Positions 11,384 through 23,800 of a DNA stretch of 64,000 nucleotides are shown piece after piece. Made by a program: the position numbers and the translations under genes. Below the pieces are notes generated by a model. It saw only the letters and a program-made list of their open reading frames with translations, was not told the DNA's origin and searched no databases. This DNA is from Pollenia angustigena. Lineage: Eukaryota; Arthropoda; Insecta; Diptera; Polleniidae. The number at the start of each line of letters is the position of its first letter. The stretch's first letter is position 1. Location of the stretch: the NCBI GenBank assembly GCA_930367215.1, contig OV884058.1, forward strand, positions 172,466,478 through 172,530,477, given 5' to 3'.

Positions 11384-11751
11384 CCCAGTAAAAAAATTTG
11401 GGTTTCTTGAAGCACTTATGATAAAAAGCGCATAATCGAGCGCTTCAAAAAGAGAGCTCTTATACAGCAGTAACTCATTAAAAAAATAAAATATACAGCT
11501 AAAAAAAACCTGCTATTTAAGTGCTGACAACGAAGAAGGTTTACGAAAATTATTGTTTAGTTAGCCCTGAAAGCACTTTCGGAGTGCTTTCTTTGCATGT
11601 TAACAGAAACACTTATTGCCAGCAGAAAATAGTTCTCTAAACCGGGCACACCCCATACAAAAATCAGGAATCCCATCAGCAGGTTTGAAGCGATTTGAGG
11701 TATGGATTCATACACAAAACCGGCTCCTTTTGGAGCACATTTTTTACTGGG
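11384..11751. mobile_element. MITE with CCCAGTAAAAAA terminal repeats, copy A (368 bp)
   Basis: It starts CCCAGTAAAAAAATT and ends TTTTTTACTGGG. It is homologous, in inverted orientation, to 19214-19651. Shared blocks are the GTGCTGACAACGAAGAAGG segment, the GAGCGCTTC hairpin and the GGAGCACATTTTTTACTGGG end. The right flank begins TA, while the left TA seems mutated. It is non-coding and belongs to a Tc1/mariner-type MITE by its TA flank, which is inferred from copy B. Confidence 0.6.
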
Positions 11752-12407
11752 TATCCCATTGTATTCCAATCTACGATTTCTGATTATTAAATTTATTCTG
11801 TTATAATTGTGGCATCACTGACAAAATGACATTTGTTTTGAAAGCAGCGTAACCATTTGTAAAGTTTTTCCTTTTTTGCAAGTCTTTTTTTTATTTTATT
11901 TTTTATATTATAAACAAAATTAGTTTTGGTGTTTACTTTTAAGCTTTTGGCACTTTTGTGGAAAAGTATTTAAGAAAAAATTTTTTTTTTCAAAAATGGT
12001 GACATTTTTAATTGATAACACTACGGAACAGACATTTTGCGGTATGGAATTTGAATGCAAATTTTTACTAATTTCATGTTATTCCAATATATGTAGTGAA
12101 AGTGCCTTAATTTTGGACATTACGGTATATCTCGAAAAGTAGAGCCGATAGAGAAAAATGGATATTAGATTTAAAATCAGCCACCTCAAATTAATAATTT
12201 GCAATCAAATTGCAGACCGCACAAACAAAGTTTAAATTTGTTCCCTTGTGTAATAGATGATTGGGGTTTTAAGTGTGAATGCATGTTTCACATTTTTAAC
12301 ATCTTCCATGCATTCCTCCGAAACGTATAAAAGTGTACAGAGGTTCGATATTTTTTGATAATAAAGATTTGGTGTGCATATTCATTCTGTTTTTGCGTAT
12401 TTTAAAG

Positions 12408-12907
12408 CAGTGTTCGAAAATATTCACTTAATATCGCTCCTCAGTGTTCGGTTCGGTAGATTTGTGGAAAACACAAACGCTAATAGTGTTTGTGTAGAAA
12501 ATCATTAAAAAAATAACGTTTCCCTGCTAGTCATCTTTCGAGCACAAAAATTATACTGTTTTTATCAAGCTCAACAAAAAATAGGAACATTTAATTCCGA
12601 TCAGTTTTTTTTTAAATACACAAACTTCATTGTGTTCGATTCGGCTCAGTAATGTTCGTCCCTTTTGGCTGGTAAAAAACCAAAAATTTTTTACATGCAC
12701 ATACGAAAAAAAAAACAAAAAGCCAGCAAAATAGTTTTACACAAGCAAAAGAAGAACAGAACAATATATAATGTTCGGCTCTTTCTTGAAAATAGTTACG
12801 AACGGTATTAAGGGTTGTGTTTCTCTACACAATCACTAAAAAATAGATAGCGTTCTTGGGTGTGTGAGCCGAACGCTAAATAATGTACTGTTTATTTTCG
12901 AACACTG
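12408..12907. mobile_element. 500-bp hAT-like MITE
   Basis: The left terminus CAGTGTTCGAAAATATTCA is matched by the inverted right terminus TATTTTCGAACACTG. hAT elements commonly begin CAGTG or CAGGG. The eight bases before (TTTTAAAG) and after (TTTTAACC) agree at six positions, consistent with a decayed 8-bp target duplication. The interior repeats TGTTCG-type motifs in both orientations. It is non-coding. Confidence 0.55.
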
Positions 12908-13197
12908 TTTTAACCCTTAAACGGTCATAGCGATCGGAATAGGATAAATAAAATCTGGTTTTGATTTAGGGTTACTATTGATGACTAGAAATATAAAATA
13001 AAAAAAATTTTTTTTTTTTTTTTTTTAGTTTTTGATTGGTGGTAAAAATATTCCCTCTGCCTCCACCGGCAAAGTAATACCATGTCCACTTTTTATATAT
13101 TGTTCAATTTAATGTAATAAAAACACAAATTTAGATTTTATTTTTTTTTTATTTAAATTTTTTAAAAATTAGCGATTTTAAATTCAAACTAAATTTA

Positions 13198-13960
13198 TCA
13201 AGTTAGGATTTCATAAACGATTATAGAGGGTGTTTGTTTGTGAAAGTTCAGAAAGCATGGTGTTATGCATAATGGAACTTGACTTTTGCTACACTTTATC
13301 TTGGACCGCTTATCCTTTAGCTTAGTGCTACAATATCGGCATCTTTGATATGATGGCATTTCAACTGGCATGTATTCAGTTTTCGGAAACTGCAACCTTT
13401 TTCCTTACGATGCAGTTAACATCAACAGAAGGACGTTTTCGGGATGAAAAGCCTCCAATGAGACCTCTGGCTAATGCGATACAAAATGGTAGGTTAGTTA
13501 GTTTTGTAGCATTTATATTTTTTGTTGTCAAGCAAAAATGAATTTGTGATGCAGGTATCAAGCAGGAAGTAAAATATGCGAAGCCACCACCTCTTGCTTC
13601 TACGTCCAACTGAATACGTACCTTTGATATGATCAAAGTGATCAACGTCACCCATTCTTATTGTATATTCTTTTACTATTAGCGGACATCGAACTTCAAG
13701 CTTAGTACCATCTTTTTGTGTTCTGGTTACTGATGTTTCATTGACTTTTGGGTGGAAAGCATTAGTTAGAAGTTAGAAATAGAACTTCATTTGTATCCTG
13801 CCAGATCGAAGAAGCAACGTCTCCTTTTACTCTCCATTTATACTGACCCTTTTTTAATTTTAGTTTTCTGTTGCTCTTTACCATTTTTGGCAGGCCTGCC
13901 AAATAATTATAACTCCCAAGAATGCTTTCAATTCTTTTGCATCAATATTTTATTATTTAT
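13198..13960 (-). pseudogene. piggyBac-family transposase, internally deleted
   Basis: On the minus strand, starting near 13955, DAKELKAFLGVIII is the conserved piggyBac block that opens the catalytic core. It runs directly into a later block (LAGLPKMVKSNRK...KG.YKWRVKGDVASS then IWQDTNEVLFLTSN), so a middle segment with the first catalytic Asp is deleted. A frameshift near 13765 is followed by LEVRCPLIVKEYT, then IRMGDVDHFDHIKGTYSVGR, then RSKRWWLRIFYFLLD. This is the signature MGxVDxFD...RxSK+WW region. The C-terminal Cys-rich domain follows in another frame (YQRCRYCSTKL... CSKSQVPLCITPCFLNFH). About 250 codons survive, broken by at least two frameshifts and stops. It is dead. Confidence 0.85.
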
Positions 13961-13999
13961 TTGTTTTAAAAAAATGTGTTTTTGCTCATCTTAAAATTT

Positions 14000-14779
14000 T
14001 GTGAATATTAAAACTTACCCTGCTATGCAGTAATAACACAGCTTAGCCTAATAAAATATTAGGTTTTTTTTTTTGAGTACATGACCCCGGTGTTTCTAGT
14101 TAAAATAAATATGTACTTTAAATATTCAAAACTCCAAAGAAAACATGACAAAACTAAAACATATTTATTTAACATTAAATAATTAATAAATATATTTTTT
14201 AGTTATTAACACACACATTAAAGTTTCTAACAGTGTATGGAATATTTGTAACATTATTTATAAACATTTTTTCTAATCCAACAATAGCCAGACACGCACA
14301 CAGTTACACCCCATTCCATTTATTGCTGTTTTCACTACAAACTCATACATACCTTCATATGCAGACACACAAACACATGTAAACGTAAGTTTATTTTGTT
14401 ATAATTTATGGATTTTTTATGAGCTGTACACCTAAAACTGTCCATTTTTATTATGCTTGAAGTATAATAGACGTACTATAACTGCCAGTTGAAGTCAATC
14501 GGTCAACGTGTTTGAATCCGAGTGGTCGTCAATAATATGAAGTTTTTCTTTCTGTTTCGTTAAATCAAATAACAAAGCAATAAATTTATTTTACCTTTAA
14601 TTGCTAAATTGTGTGTGATTTGTTTATAAAGTGTGAAAAAATTATTGATTGCAATCAAGTCATAAACGTCGTCAGGCAACTAATACAGCATACATAGCTT
14701 TTAAATGTGTGTTTGACGATTCAAGCGAGAAAGAGAGTGACAAATAATAAGGTGCTAGACTAAGAGCTGTCTTCGTAGG
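14000..14779. other. Upstream region of the stomatin-family gene
   Basis: The region probably holds the 5' UTR and promoter of the gene that starts at 14780. An in-frame TAG at 14756-14758 separates the ATG from any upstream reading. No TATA box or initiator can be assigned with confidence, and a non-coding first exon further upstream is possible. The rest is AT-rich without ORFs. Confidence 0.35.
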
Positions 14780-14819
14780 ATGAGTGTCGGTAGTGCATCT
14801 AGTATCAAGGCAATTGTTG
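14780..14819 (+). CDS. Stomatin-family gene, exon 1
   Basis: This is the start codon plus 13 codons ([13 protein letters not shown]) and one extra base. The donor GTATAC is weaker than the others. The leftover G completes GCT (Ala14) with the first two bases of exon 2, which supports this exon. It is the least certain exon of the gene, because an alternative first exon could supply the N-terminus. Confidence 0.65.
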
Positions 14820-17800
14820 GTATACATCTTTAAGTTAATAGTTTTAAAATTTATACTTATTTAGTTCAATGCTAAAAAATGCATTAATGAAATGTCTCTT
14901 ATTTAATTGTCTTATATTGTTAAGCTTTTTCTCATTTTTATGTTTGTTTTTTTTTTTTTTTTAGCTGAGGCCGATACCAGCGATAAAGCCTCAACTTTTG
15001 GCAAAGTATTACAATATTTGTCAATTGTATTGGTTGTTCTCACAGCTCCCTTCAGTCTGTTTGTTTGTTTCAAGGTCAGTTATTTGTTTTTTTTTATCTG
15101 TGTAAGGGCTTAAATGTATATATCGAGCCCTAACAGCGAAAATAATGTAAGCGACATGATTTTCAATTTTCGTTTTTTTTAATAAATTACTTTATTGGCA
15201 ACACTTGCATCATATCCTAAAATATCAAAATATCACATAACCGTTACCGTTACGATTTTATAGCAAAACAATTTTAATGTAAGCGACAAATTTCATACAA
15301 AATTAATATGAAATAAGCCTCTCTCTCCTGTAAAATTTGATTTTTGGCGCTTACATTATTTTCGTGGTTAGGGGTCGATATGAATGTGTGTTAGATTTTT
15401 ATTTTATCAATTTATAAAATTTAATGGTTAAAATATGCCATTTATTTATTATTTTTATCTTTTTACTCTGGTTATTGTTGTCGTTTTTTATATTTGTTAT
15501 TACAGGTTGTGCAGGAATATGAACGTGCTGTAATATTTCGTTTGGGTCGTTTATTACAAGGTGGCGCCAAAGGTCCTGGTAAGTTATAATTCGTAAAGCT
15601 CGTTTAAATTATGAAAATAGAACAGTAATCATGATAGTAGATTAATTGAAAAAGATTATAATTTTAAACGAGTTTATTTTTAATAAAATAAAAGAAATTC
15701 AAGGTTATTCTATAATGCAAAAAAGTGTATGATAATTGCATTTTGCACATGAAAGTATCATTGTGACGTAAGTTAATAACTCCTTCGTAAATGCAATAGA
15801 AAGCAAAATATACACAAATGTAATTTTACTTAGTGTTTGTAAATAAAGGATTTTTAAATAATGATATAAATGCTTTAATTTTATGACGGTGACATTCAGA
15901 AAATTATAGCATATACAATAGACTGGTCGCAATTTTTTTTTTTAAATTTAATTGTTTGCGCTGCTTAAAATATGAGGTTTGGTGTAAGAAATCATGATCT
16001 AATTTTTCAGGTCAATCCGACGGTGCCTAGCCGTGCCGGGTGGGGCCTAAAGTTCCCCATATTATAAAAAAACGTCTTTTCTATCAGATCTTTATAGTTA
16101 TACTAGTTGAAAAGCCGAAAATCAAAAATATGGCTTCGTTACGATCTTCCGCAGAGAAAGTACTTCAAGTGTGCCAAATTTCAGCTTCCTATGTCTTCAG
16201 ATTGCTTCAGAAAGTTGCGGAAAGAATAGGACATACATGCGAACATCCTGACATACTAAGAAATTATATATTGTATAGATAGATTAACATATGTTCGCGC
16301 AACTCAAAAACGCTTAAGCTTATTGAAAAACTAAAAAAAAAACCGAAATTCCGCAATACAATTTACTTTAAGAAAGTTGAAACTTTTTTTTTTATGTTGG
16401 CTTTGGTTTTCGAGATATACCGTTATTTTGAAAATTAAGGAGGTTGCACAACATATGTTCGCGTAACTCAAAAACGCTTTAGTTTATTGAAAAACTAAAA
16501 AAAACCGAAATTCCGCAATAAAATTTACTTTAAGAGAGGTAAAACGTAATCGTTTTAGAAACATAATTTTTTTTTCTGGAAAAAAAAATAATTTTTTTAT
16601 TTAAATTTCGGAATTTTTGTTTTTAAAAATTCATAAAAAATTGAAAAATGCAGCTATGCTTCTAATTTTTTGCAAACAAAACAAGCTATAAATGATTAAA
16701 ATCTGTTAACAACTTTTGATTTTATGTATTCACAAAAGACGAACAATTTTAATTAATTTAAGAATTTTATTAAACCGCCACATCTTTTGTGAATACATAA
16801 AATCAAAAACAGTGCGTTTAATTTTTCTTACATTTCCGACGACAATAAGTTGTTTTTTTCCAACTCTAAGTCCGTTTTCACAACTTACCATTGCCTAAAA
16901 GTAGACTTTAACCTACAAGGTCGGTTCCATTATTTAAACTTTACTTTAACCTAAAGTGAACGATAAAGTAAATCAAGGTTCATCCTACCTGGTAGGTCAA
17001 AGTAAAGTCGTAATAATGGAACACTTTTTATACGGCCGATAAAATCCTTCCTTTAGCTATCGATAAGTTGTGAAAACGGGCCTAATAACCAATTTCTAGG
17101 ATAGTATTTAACTCTATACTAAGTTCATTTTCATATTAATTTAAATCGTATTTAAATACATATTGATTTTTTTAGTTTTATTTTAAAAGTCCTATTTGGG
17201 TAATTCCATGTCAAATCGACCAAGAATGGGACACGACCCACAGTGCTTTGTCCCATATAACGAAGAGACATAAATAGAAGGAGTTGTCAGAAATTTTTGA
17301 AATTTGAGACACTAGAATAAAATAGGTTAGTTAAGAAAAATATGAATTTTTGGAGAAATCCGTCCAAGGACACGCCTACCTCCCATGTGTCCTGAAATGG
17401 AAAAATGTAATTTTAGCTTCAATAATGCCCACAAAACTACAAAAAATGGTCATGCTAATACACACACATACAAGTAGCAACGTGTGTGCAAATTTTCATT
17501 TAAATCTGAACAAGGACTCAAGGTCCTGTCATATATCCTTTTTCTTAAAAATGCTATAACACTTACAAAAACTGTCCAATCGTATTAAAATTTGTTATGA
17601 AAATTGACATTTGTTAGACATTTATGTATGCCAAATTTTGGTAGAATCGGATTATTAATGTGAAAAATACAAAAACATCATTTAATGAAAAATTTGTTAA
17701 AAACGCTTAAAATTCTCTTGCAAAAATAACAAGTAAGAAAGTATAATCGGTCAAGCCCGACCATGTGATACCCTATAGTATAGTATTTAAAAACAAATTT

Positions 17801-20800
17801 CCTATAGTGTGGACCCGCCAGATCAAAATTATGTTATGAGGTTAATTTTCGTTTAAAAGTTCTTTCTCCCGAATATTGTTTAGATATCTTAAGCTCCGTA
17901 TATGAGTTTTTTGGATGAGGGTTTATATGGAACCTATAGTTTATTTTGGACCTATCTGGACAACATTTTGTCATGACTTAGTAGCTATCGTAAAAGTCAT
18001 TGTCGCCAATTTGTATGTAAATACTAATATCTTTAAGGAAGGTGGCATTAAACGCTTTTTCGAAGCTAAGACGTGAGTTTTGGAAATTCGAATATTTAGG
18101 GGATATGAAAAAGAGGTTAAAAGTGTAAACTCTCTAATCTTTTAACTCCCAAACAAAAAACGATACAAACCAATTTAAAACTTATCGGTTTTTATTAAAA
18201 ACCAAAAAAAAGGTGTCTGTTCTCCATTTCTCCCTCTAAAATAATGAGGTTTTTGTTACATCAAAAGGGAGCTACTTTTTTTTTGGTAAATATCCTCTTT
18301 TTTGCTGTGCTCACAAAAGGTCTACGCAGCGACTAGATGTCTGAAGAGAACAGCGAAGAATTCGTGCAAAAGAAAAAGCAATATTTCAAAGAGCAAGCGT
18401 AAATTTTACGCAGGTTATCTTTTAAGGGTTAAATATAAATTTTAAATAAAACTAATAAATATTTACTCATCTAATGCTTTTTTGAAAACATTCTAAATAT
18501 TTATTTTATTTACTTATGCACCGTTACAAAAACATTAACAAATTATGTTCTTACTCAATTTATCGATCAATAAGTAACTTCCCTGTAGGAAATGTCACTA
18601 GTGAATCTGTACTGATTCACTACTGACACTGTCACCAGTACTAGTGACTTATTATACCCCAGACAATGTTTTTGTACTATAGACATTTGACATGTTCATG
18701 TCATTGGAAATCTACTACTGACGTTGGTAATATTGACTAGGTAGTTCTTTGGGACCATATGTAGACATTGCAGCCAGAGAATCACTAGTACTTTTAGAAA
18801 ATCTAGTCTACACTTTTCGTTCTTTTTAGATGTCGAAATGAAAATTGTTTGTTTTTTTAACATTGATTATTATTTTATTTTATTACGAAAAAAAAATCAT
18901 AACAAATTTTTCTATTTATTAAAGACAAATATAAAAGGTTAGACATTTCGTTGACAATTTCGGCAAAAAGTCACCAAAATAGTCGACAAAACTGGTGACT
19001 TGGTTTCCTTCAGGGTTAGAACAGACGAGAGTCTCTAGCGGGAATTAAAGACGCAAACTTCGCACTGCTCATAAAAAACGAGCCTGCAAGGCACCAAACA
19101 TTCATTTTAATACTAGTCGAATATTCAACTCCTCGGAGGTTTATCAATCAGGGAAATCAAATGTGGTCAATACCTGGAAAAAATCCAAAATTGAGAATTC
19201 TCAGAAGATTCTACCCAGTAAAAAATGTGCTCCAAAAGGAGCAGGTTTTGTATATGAATTCATACCACAAATCGCTTCAAACTCTTGATGGGATGCCTGA
19301 TTTTTGTATGGGGTGTTACCGGTTTAGAGGACTATTTTCTGCTGACGATAAGCGCTTCTTTTAACATGCAAACAAAGCACTCCTAAAGTGCTTTTTAGGG
19401 GCTTACTATATTAACATATTCATTCATGTTTTGCTTTTACTTTGGTTTAAATGCCTTTTTCCAATCATTTTCGCAAATTTTTATTTTTTTTTCGGTTTGC
19501 AACCTTCTTCGTTGTCAGCACTAAAATAGCAGCTTTTTTGTATATTTTATTCTATATCATTTACTGCTTTATAAAAGCTCTTTTATTGAAGCGCTCGATT
19601 ATGCGCTTTTTCCCTTAAGTGCTTCAAAAAACCCCAATTTTTTTTACTGGGTATCTGGTAACATGGAAGTCAGTAGCCTCCGGCGGCACGGCACCAAACC
19701 GACTATTGCCTGAGGCTTTCGTTAGCACGCAATTAACGGGAAATGCTTTTTCTTTCAGAAACATTGTCTTTGTTTTTACTTTAAAAATATACTTTCGGGG
19801 ATAATGCGATGGTTGTGATTTACTACGCAAAGTCGCGGGAAGGGGATCCTAAAAATCCCACTCAAGGGCTGCTTTGCACTACTCGGCCGGAGGGATGGAT
19901 CATCACAAGGTTCTATTTCCTTTTCAACAGATGCTGCTGGCATATTTCTAAAAGCAACGGAAGATCCAGCTCCTTGCCGGATTATGCCTTCAAATCGCTA
20001 CCTGAGTGTGCTGGTTACTCTCACATTTGGGGAGTAGCTGTCACCCAGTTTTTAAAATCCACTATATCGTAGACCTAAGAGCAGGTATCCATGTAAATCT
20101 TTTGCACATTTGTCAAATATTTAAGTATATTTCAATTAAAATTCAATCTAAAACATGTACAACATATCAATAATTGATCTTCAACCACATAGGAAAACAC
20201 GCGCATTATTTAAAACTCGATATGAATAAAATTTTACAAACAAATTACTAATTTTCCAAGAAATTCTTGGAATTACTTTTATCTTTTCAAAATAATCCTT
20301 TAAAAGTAAGTTTCTGTTAAAAGATTGCCATAAAACTGATATAACTAGGCCGTCGATAACCTTCACCCATAACAGTTTTCAGAATTAAATTTAATTTATT
20401 TATATACGGTTATTAAGAAAAATTATTTTTGTATGAAGAAAATGTTAAACAATAAAAATATCCCAGTATTTTTCATACAAAATAGTCGTAAAGCTAATCG
20501 CTAATAATATAAAAATAACACCTAAGAGGAAAAGTTGGAAAAACAAATTTTCCTTACTGAAGCCCTTAAATTAAATTTAAATCTTACCCTAATCAAAATG
20601 CCAAATACAAATTCCTTAATCCGAAGACTATCAATTGCTCGCATACCCCATACTCCTAAACTCTTTATCTCTAAAACAATGATGTAAAATATAAATTTAC
20701 ATAATTGTGTCTTCTCTTAAAAAAAGAAGCGAGTAACATTTAAGTATTATGGAAATTTACTTTATTTAGCTGTGAATATCTTTAAAAGTAGTAAAAACAT

Positions 20801-23800
20801 AAAAGACCGGCAGTTACTTTATTTCTTTTTTTTCGTCTGTTTATTTTCAGGAATTTTTTTCATTTTACCCTGTATTGATGCATATGCCAGAGTTGATTTA
20901 CGTACACGTACCTACGATGTGCCACCCCAAGAGGTAAACCACGGACGAGAAGGAAAAAATGTTGAAAATTAAACAATAAAATTGTTTTAAGAAGCAAAAG
21001 AATAGAAATAATGTATTTAAGCTAACAATTTATTCGTTTTTGTTTAAGGTTTTAACCAAGGACAGTGTAACGGTCTCCGTCGATGCTGTTGTCTATTATC
21101 GTGTGTCGAATGCCACCGTTTCTGTAGCCAATGTTGAAAATGCCCATCATTCTACACGGCTATTGGCTCAGACCACTCTACGCAATACAATGGGTACACG
21201 TCATTTGCATGAGATTCTAAGTGAACGTATGACAATATCTGGCACAATGCAGGTGGGTATGGGTATGGGGTGCTTTAAGGATTTTATATATATTTTGGAA
21301 TAATGAAAGTGGGGGAAAAATTAATATGGATAAGATGAAAATAATTAGATTTGTTAATTATTAGGGAATATCCAATTTGGATCTTAAAAAATTATTTCTG
21401 TTGTAGGTGGACTTGATCCCGGTGCTGTTAGCTGTGCTTCATTGTCTAAGCATTGGAGCAATTTTGTCATCATTTGTTAAGTGCTCCGTAGAAGGAGTCA
21501 ATAATTGCAGGTACCCACAATAGTCTTAGAAATTATTGGCTCTTTCTACGGGGCACTTAACATTTGGTTAATAAAAAGCTTCAATGTTTAGAAAATGATG
21601 CATAGATGCCAGCACTTAAGTACCTAGTTCATGTTCTTTTCCTCCTGCCTAGAAACAGGTACATCCCATCTTCCACTGCTTAGTCAACTTTAGAAAAGCA
21701 ACGGCATGCAAAAATACTCGTGACTTAGGTACAAAATACAGTCACCTAGTGTATCCGATGGCGTTTTACTATTAATTTAAACATGATTCTGAACATATGC
21801 GATGTATTGTAGGGTAGCGCATAAGTGGCTTTTTGATTTATTTTAATGATTAACTTTTCCTAGAATTTCAGGTCCCAACTATTTAGCTTTAAATTGGGCG
21901 AACGCGATGGCCAGCTTAAATTAGAAACCCGCGATATTATTCGATTGCCAAAAGTTTCGCGCAGGAGAGCCATAATTGGAAGAGCTATGTGAACTCAATC
22001 TTGTTGGAAACATAATTGTGGATTGTTTTCTATCCCGGGCCTTAAAAATGTTTAATCATTGCCGGCTATTGCTATTGTCGTTTACCGCCATTTGTTCGTC
22101 GTTGGAGAAAAAATAAGTTCCAATGATCTTTTTTGTAGTTTTTCCACACCATACCGTGCAACTCAGTGGGTGCATTTTATGTCCATACATTTTTCTTGTA
22201 TTTTGGGGGCTCCATATTCTGGAATTTGTTTATTCAAGAGACCGTTGAGGTGAAAATGAGCCTCGTCGCTTATTATTCAATCTGGTCTTTGTGTCTGATA
22301 AATCTGGCTTTCAAAATTAAATTGAACAACACTGTTCTGAGTCTGTGCTGAGTCCTTCCAGCATAAATTTCCCAAGTTTTTCAAAGTTAGTTCGAAAAAA
22401 AACGTAAACAAAAAATGTATTCACTTATAAAGCCCGATACAAAATCGAGGTGTAATCCTAACATTGATATCGCTAAAGAAGCAAATGCACAAACCTCGGA
22501 AGCAACCTTTGGTCCAGAAAGAGTGAAAGATTATCAGCTTGGCCCACGATCTTAATCGACAAATTAAACGAGCGATGACAAGGCACTCATAAGCGTTCTC
22601 TTAAGCGGCCCACTAGCTATCGACTTGTCGGTCGTCAGGACTTACGTTTCTAATATTATCCATTTATTCATTGGCCAAAGACAATATGGACACACCAACT
22701 ATTTCACAAGTTAAACGCTAGTGAAAAAAATCGTCAAAACGGGTTAATTAAGTTATTAAAATACAACTCTGTACTAAAACCAAAGCAGTTAATAAAACAA
22801 AGTAGTGAACAAAAAATAAACAAAGCAGTAATCAAGAAATAAAGAATAGAATTTTGTGAAAAATATTTTATAGCTGCCTTATTTATAAAAAATAACAATA
22901 GTTTCTAAAAATGTTATTGAAACGGATTTTCTATAAAATTTTTTTTAACAAACCCTTTCAAACCCTTTTTAAAACTGTGTTATTTTTTTCAAATAAGGCA
23001 GTAAAACTATATACTTTTTTTAGTGGTGTTGCTTTAAAGAAATATAACAACAAAAAATAGTTAGTGTTGGTTTTCGTTAAATATTTTAACAAAATGCCTC
23101 TGTCGACAACCACAACACAAGTGACTGACTTTGACATTTATGGTCGCATAATGTCTCATAGTGGACCGTAAAATTATATGAAAGCTGTTAGGTTATCAGT
23201 CGCTTGTATTGTCGAACGACTTGTCGTGCTGAAAATGTTAAGTTGGGCGGAAATCAGTTGCTTGTCATTGAAAATTCAAGCCAAATCCTACCGTCGACAT
23301 CGGGGGCCAGACTTCAATTCGCTTTTTGTTCAACTAGAGCTTTTTTTATTATTTTTACATTTTAAAGTATCTGGATAGGGCTGTGATAACACAATCATAT
23401 TTTTTATTTTCTGCTGGAAATATAATGTTTTGTTTTTTTAAAATCTATACCACCCTAATAACAAAATATTTTCAAAATTTTTTTCAATTCAGTATTATTT
23501 ATAAATTTCAGGTACAATTGGATGAAGCCACCGATGCTTGGGGTATTAAAGTTGAACGTGTTGAAATGTTAGTTAAATTTTTGATACTCACACCTTCTTG
23601 ATAAATTCAATTTAACTTCATGTACATATTTTTCCCAAACATATAATAATTTTAGCAAAGATGTACGCCTACCCGTACAACTGCAAAGAGCCATGGCCGC
23701 TGAGGCAGAAGCAGCAAGAGAGGCTCGTGCTAAAGTTATTGCTGCAGAGGGTGAACAAAAGGCATCACGTGCTTTGCGGGAGGCATCAGAGGTGATTGGT

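Larger units (their letters stand above)
15579..20850 (+). other. Intron 3 of the stomatin-family gene (5.3 kb), repeat-filled
   Basis: The intron is bounded by GTAAGT and TTATTTTCAG. It contains dispersed repeat copies (16035-16640, 17735-18440), a PIF-like MITE (16870-17082), a SINE (19001-19096), a CCCAGTAAAAAA MITE (19214-19651) and a GC-richer block (19655-20065). The other introns are 72 nt to 2.3 kb. No separate host gene was recognised inside. Confidence 0.85.
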
